DNA of 64,000 nt from Rufibacter immobilis. GTDB taxonomy: Bacteria > Bacteroidota > Bacteroidia > Cytophagales > Hymenobacteraceae. Positions within the stretch are counted from its first letter, which is position 1, and every line of letters begins with the position of its first letter. Location of the stretch: assembly GCF_003721565.1 (NCBI RefSeq), contig NZ_RJJE01000009.1:1-64000 (forward strand), read 5' to 3'. The notes under the pieces are model-generated. The model was not told the DNA's origin. It ran no database searches and saw only the letters and a list, made by a program, of their open reading frames with translations. Positions 62,183 to 64,000 of this stretch are shown one piece after another. Made by a program: the position numbers and the translations under genes.

Positions 62183-64000
62183 ATGAAACCAAACTTTTGG
62201 CTATGGCTTCTGCTGGTCCTGCTCTGGCCCACGCTGGCGGCCTCTGCGCAGACGCTATCAGACTCGGCGTACATCCGGCAGAACTACGTGAAGACCGAGC
62301 ACCAGATTGCCATGCGCGACGGCACCAAGCTGTACACCATTGTGTATGCGCCCAAAGACAAAGGCCAGAAATACCCCATCATGCTCAACCGTACGCCTTA
62401 TTCTATTGGCCCCTACGGCGAAGGGAAGTACAAAACCAGCATGGGGCCGTCTTCAGACATGCTCCGCGAAGGTTACATCTTCGCCTACCAGGACGTGCGC
62501 GGCAAGTTCATGAGCGAAGGCGAGTTTGTGAACATGGCGCCCCTGAAAACCAGGAAAGGCAAAAAGGACATTGACGAAAGCACTGATACCTATGACGCCA
62601 TTGCCTGGCTGGTGAAGAACGTGCCCAACAACAACGGCCGCGTGGGCCAGTGGGGCATCTCGTACCCCGGCTATTACACCACCGTGGGTTTGGTGGGCAG
62701 CCACCCCGCGCTTAAGGCATCCTCGCCCCAAGCCCCAGTCACGGACTGGTTCTGGGACGATTTCCACCACCACGGCGCGTTCTTTTTGCCGCACGCTTTT
62801 AACTTCCTGTCCAGCTTCGGGCAGCCGCGCCCTCAGCCTTCGCCCACCGGCGCGCCCCGCTTCAACCACGGCACGCCAGACGGCTATGATTTCTTTCTGC
62901 GGATGGGGCCTTTGAGCAACGCCAACGCCCTTTACCTCAAAAACAACGTCTCTTTCTGGAACGACCTCATGCAGCACCCCAACTATGACGCGTTCTGGCA
63001 GGCCATGAACATACGGCCGCACCTGAAAAACGTGAAGCCGGCCGTGATGGTGGTAGGCGGCTGGTTTGACGCTGAAAACCTCTTCGGGGCACTGGAAACG
63101 TATAAAACCATTGAGAAGAACAACCCCAAAGCGTACAACACCATTGTGATGGGCCCCTGGTACCACGGCGGCTGGTCGCGCTCTACCGGCGAAAACCTGG
63201 GCAAGGTGTCTTTCCGGCAGAACACCTCTGAGTTCTACCGCCCTAACATAGAAGCCAAGTTCTTCCGGCACTACCTCAAAGGAAACGGTAAAGGCACCCC
63301 GGGCCTGCCCGAAGCCTATATGTTCAACACCGGTGCCAACCAGTGGCGCGAGTTTGCCGTGTGGCCCCCCAAAAACACCCAGGAACGCATGCTCTATTTT
63401 GGGGCGAACGGAACGCTCAGCTTTGAAAAACCTGCTGCCACAGGCGCAGGCTTTGACGAGTTCATCAGCGACCCCAACAAACCCGTGCCGTTCTCTGAGG
63501 AAACCACCGTGGGCATGACCCGCGAGTACATGACCGATGACCAGCGCTTTGCCGGCCGCCGCCCAGACGTGTTGGTGTACCAAACCGAGGTCCTGACGGA
63601 GGACATCACCCTGGCCGGGGACATCTTATCGGCGCTACAAGTCTCCACCACCGGCTCAGACGCTGACTGGGTAGTAAAACTGATTGACGTGTACCCCGAC
63701 TCTGCCCGCCAGAATGCCCACAACCCGGCCAACGTGAAAATGGGCGGTTACCAGCAGATGGTGCGCAGCGAGGTGTTGCGCGGCCGCTTCAGAAACAGTT
63801 ATGAGAAACCGGAAGCCTTCACGCCTAACCAAGTTACCCCTGTGAATGTACCCTTACAGGATGTGCTCCATACCTTCAAGAAAGGCCACCGCATTATGGT
63901 GCAGGTGCAGAGCACGTGGTTCCCGCTGGTAGACCGCAATCCGCAGAAATATGTGCCCAACATTTATGAAGCCAAAGCTGAGGATTTCCAGAAGGCCACC
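62183..64000 (+). CDS. CocE/NonD-family alpha/beta hydrolase, partial at right edge
   Basis: The frame is open for 606 codons from the ATG at 62183 to the window end, without a stop. A signal peptide (MKPNFWLWLLLVLLWPTLAASAQ) is followed by the family's N-terminal IAMRDGTKLYTIVYAP. The nucleophilic Ser is in GQWGISYPGYYTTVGLV, and the catalytic Asp and His are probably in VVGGWFDAENLFGA and GPWYHGGWS. The C-terminal jelly-roll domain has begun (ALQVSTTGSDADWVVKLIDV) and is not complete. Members hydrolyse acyl-peptide or ester bonds (X-Pro dipeptidase, cocaine esterase, glutaryl-7-ACA acylase types); the substrate here is unknown. Confidence 0.92.
   Translation, partial: MKPNFWLWLLLVLLWPTLAASAQTLSDSAYIRQNYVKTEHQIAMRDGTKLYTIVYAPKDKGQKYPIMLNRTPYSIGPYGEGKYKTSMGPSSDMLREGYIFAYQDVRGKFMSEGEFVNMAPLKTRKGKKDIDESTDTYDAIAWLVKNVPNNNGRVGQWGISYPGYYTTVGLVGSHPALKASSPQAPVTDWFWDDFHHHGAFFLPHAFNFLSSFGQPRPQPSPTGAPRFNHGTPDGYDFFLRMGPLSNANALYLKNNVSFWNDLMQHPNYDAFWQAMNIRPHLKNVKPAVMVVGGWFDAENLFGALETYKTIEKNNPKAYNTIVMGPWYHGGWSRSTGENLGKVSFRQNTSEFYRPNIEAKFFRHYLKGNGKGTPGLPEAYMFNTGANQWREFAVWPPKNTQERMLYFGANGTLSFEKPAATGAGFDEFISDPNKPVPFSEETTVGMTREYMTDDQRFAGRRPDVLVYQTEVLTEDITLAGDILSALQVSTTGSDADWVVKLIDVYPDSARQNAHNPANVKMGGYQQMVRSEVLRGRFRNSYEKPEAFTPNQVTPVNVPLQDVLHTFKKGHRIMVQVQSTWFPLVDRNPQKYVPNIYEAKAEDFQKAT

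Noticed and set aside
62453-63583. 376-codon leftward open frame
   Set aside because: It is antisense to the CocE-type hydrolase, whose catalytic motifs are intact.

Overview
The window looks like a chromosomal segment of a Bacteroidota bacterium, most probably Cytophagales, family Hymenobacteraceae (Rufibacter/Nibribacter/Pontibacter-like; the genus is inference). The reasons are promoters of the Bacteroidota form TTG-N19/20-TAnnTTTG in front of several genes, an alternative complex III / aa3 oxidase gene set, a GSCFA protein, a SprA-like outer-membrane protein, few Shine-Dalgarno sites and several TTG/GTG starts. No phage, IS element, integrase or CRISPR array was seen. The content is mostly core genome.

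Layout. 0-0.3 kb: three evenly spaced leftward promoters, probably serving an rRNA operon or another strongly expressed gene beyond the left edge. 0.5-2.6 kb: leftward fur-like / STAS / purA operon. 3.1-6.3 kb: a beta-barrel protein and a bifunctional RelA/SpoT. 6.4-13.9 kb: tRNA-Leu(UAG), trigger factor, clpP and clpX, with two leftward sugar-related genes (a DUF5009/NagX-like acyltransferase and a GH9 glycosidase) lying between clpP and clpX. 14-17.7 kb: leftward metal/corrinoid-type ABC binding protein and permease, QueD, LpxB. 17.9-19.9 kb: HldD and an FRG-domain protein. 20-27.3 kb: a very large sensor histidine kinase overlapping a 1185-residue outer-membrane protein gene. 27.4-44.3 kb: one 17-kb leftward respiratory operon (ActABCDEF, cytochrome oxidase subunits II, I, III, III, IV, heme A/O synthases, SCO, DUF420, a small CxxC protein, DUF983) from a single good promoter at 44.4 kb. 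45-46.1 kb: rpsF-rpsR-rplI. 46.3-53.4 kb: HAD phosphatase, GSCFA, DUF255 thioredoxin-fold protein, a secreted protein, PriA. 53.8-55.3 kb: a small secreted protein and a 1-kb gene-poor region with two tandem units that look like small RNA genes. 55.3-64 kb: Rieske protein, PQQ-type sugar dehydrogenase with a cytochrome c domain, M14 carboxypeptidase, two tandem paralogous lipoproteins and a CocE-type hydrolase cut by the right edge.

Three non-coding patterns stand out. First, a family of about 40-bp palindromic repeats (conserved arm GAAAAAGAGCCGCTAAAC, partner arm CTGTTTTAGGCC) sits in most intergenic gaps outside the respiratory operon, and two copies lie inside reading frames. Second, many terminators are perfect palindromes much longer than termination needs (arms of 20 to 36 bp), and several repeats show the same outward arm extension with unrelated flanking sequence. 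Third, two tandem units at 54.45-55.2 kb share a promoter, a 55-nt 3' block and a terminator but differ in the middle, the best candidate here for an undescribed small-RNA family.

The genes mostly work in separate modules: stringent response (RelA), protein quality control (Tig, ClpP, ClpX), envelope biogenesis (LpxB, HldD), electron transport (ACIII plus oxidase), translation (S6, S18, L9) and secreted degradation enzymes (GH9, M14, CocE, sugar dehydrogenase). Function calls rest on motif recognition only; no searches were run.
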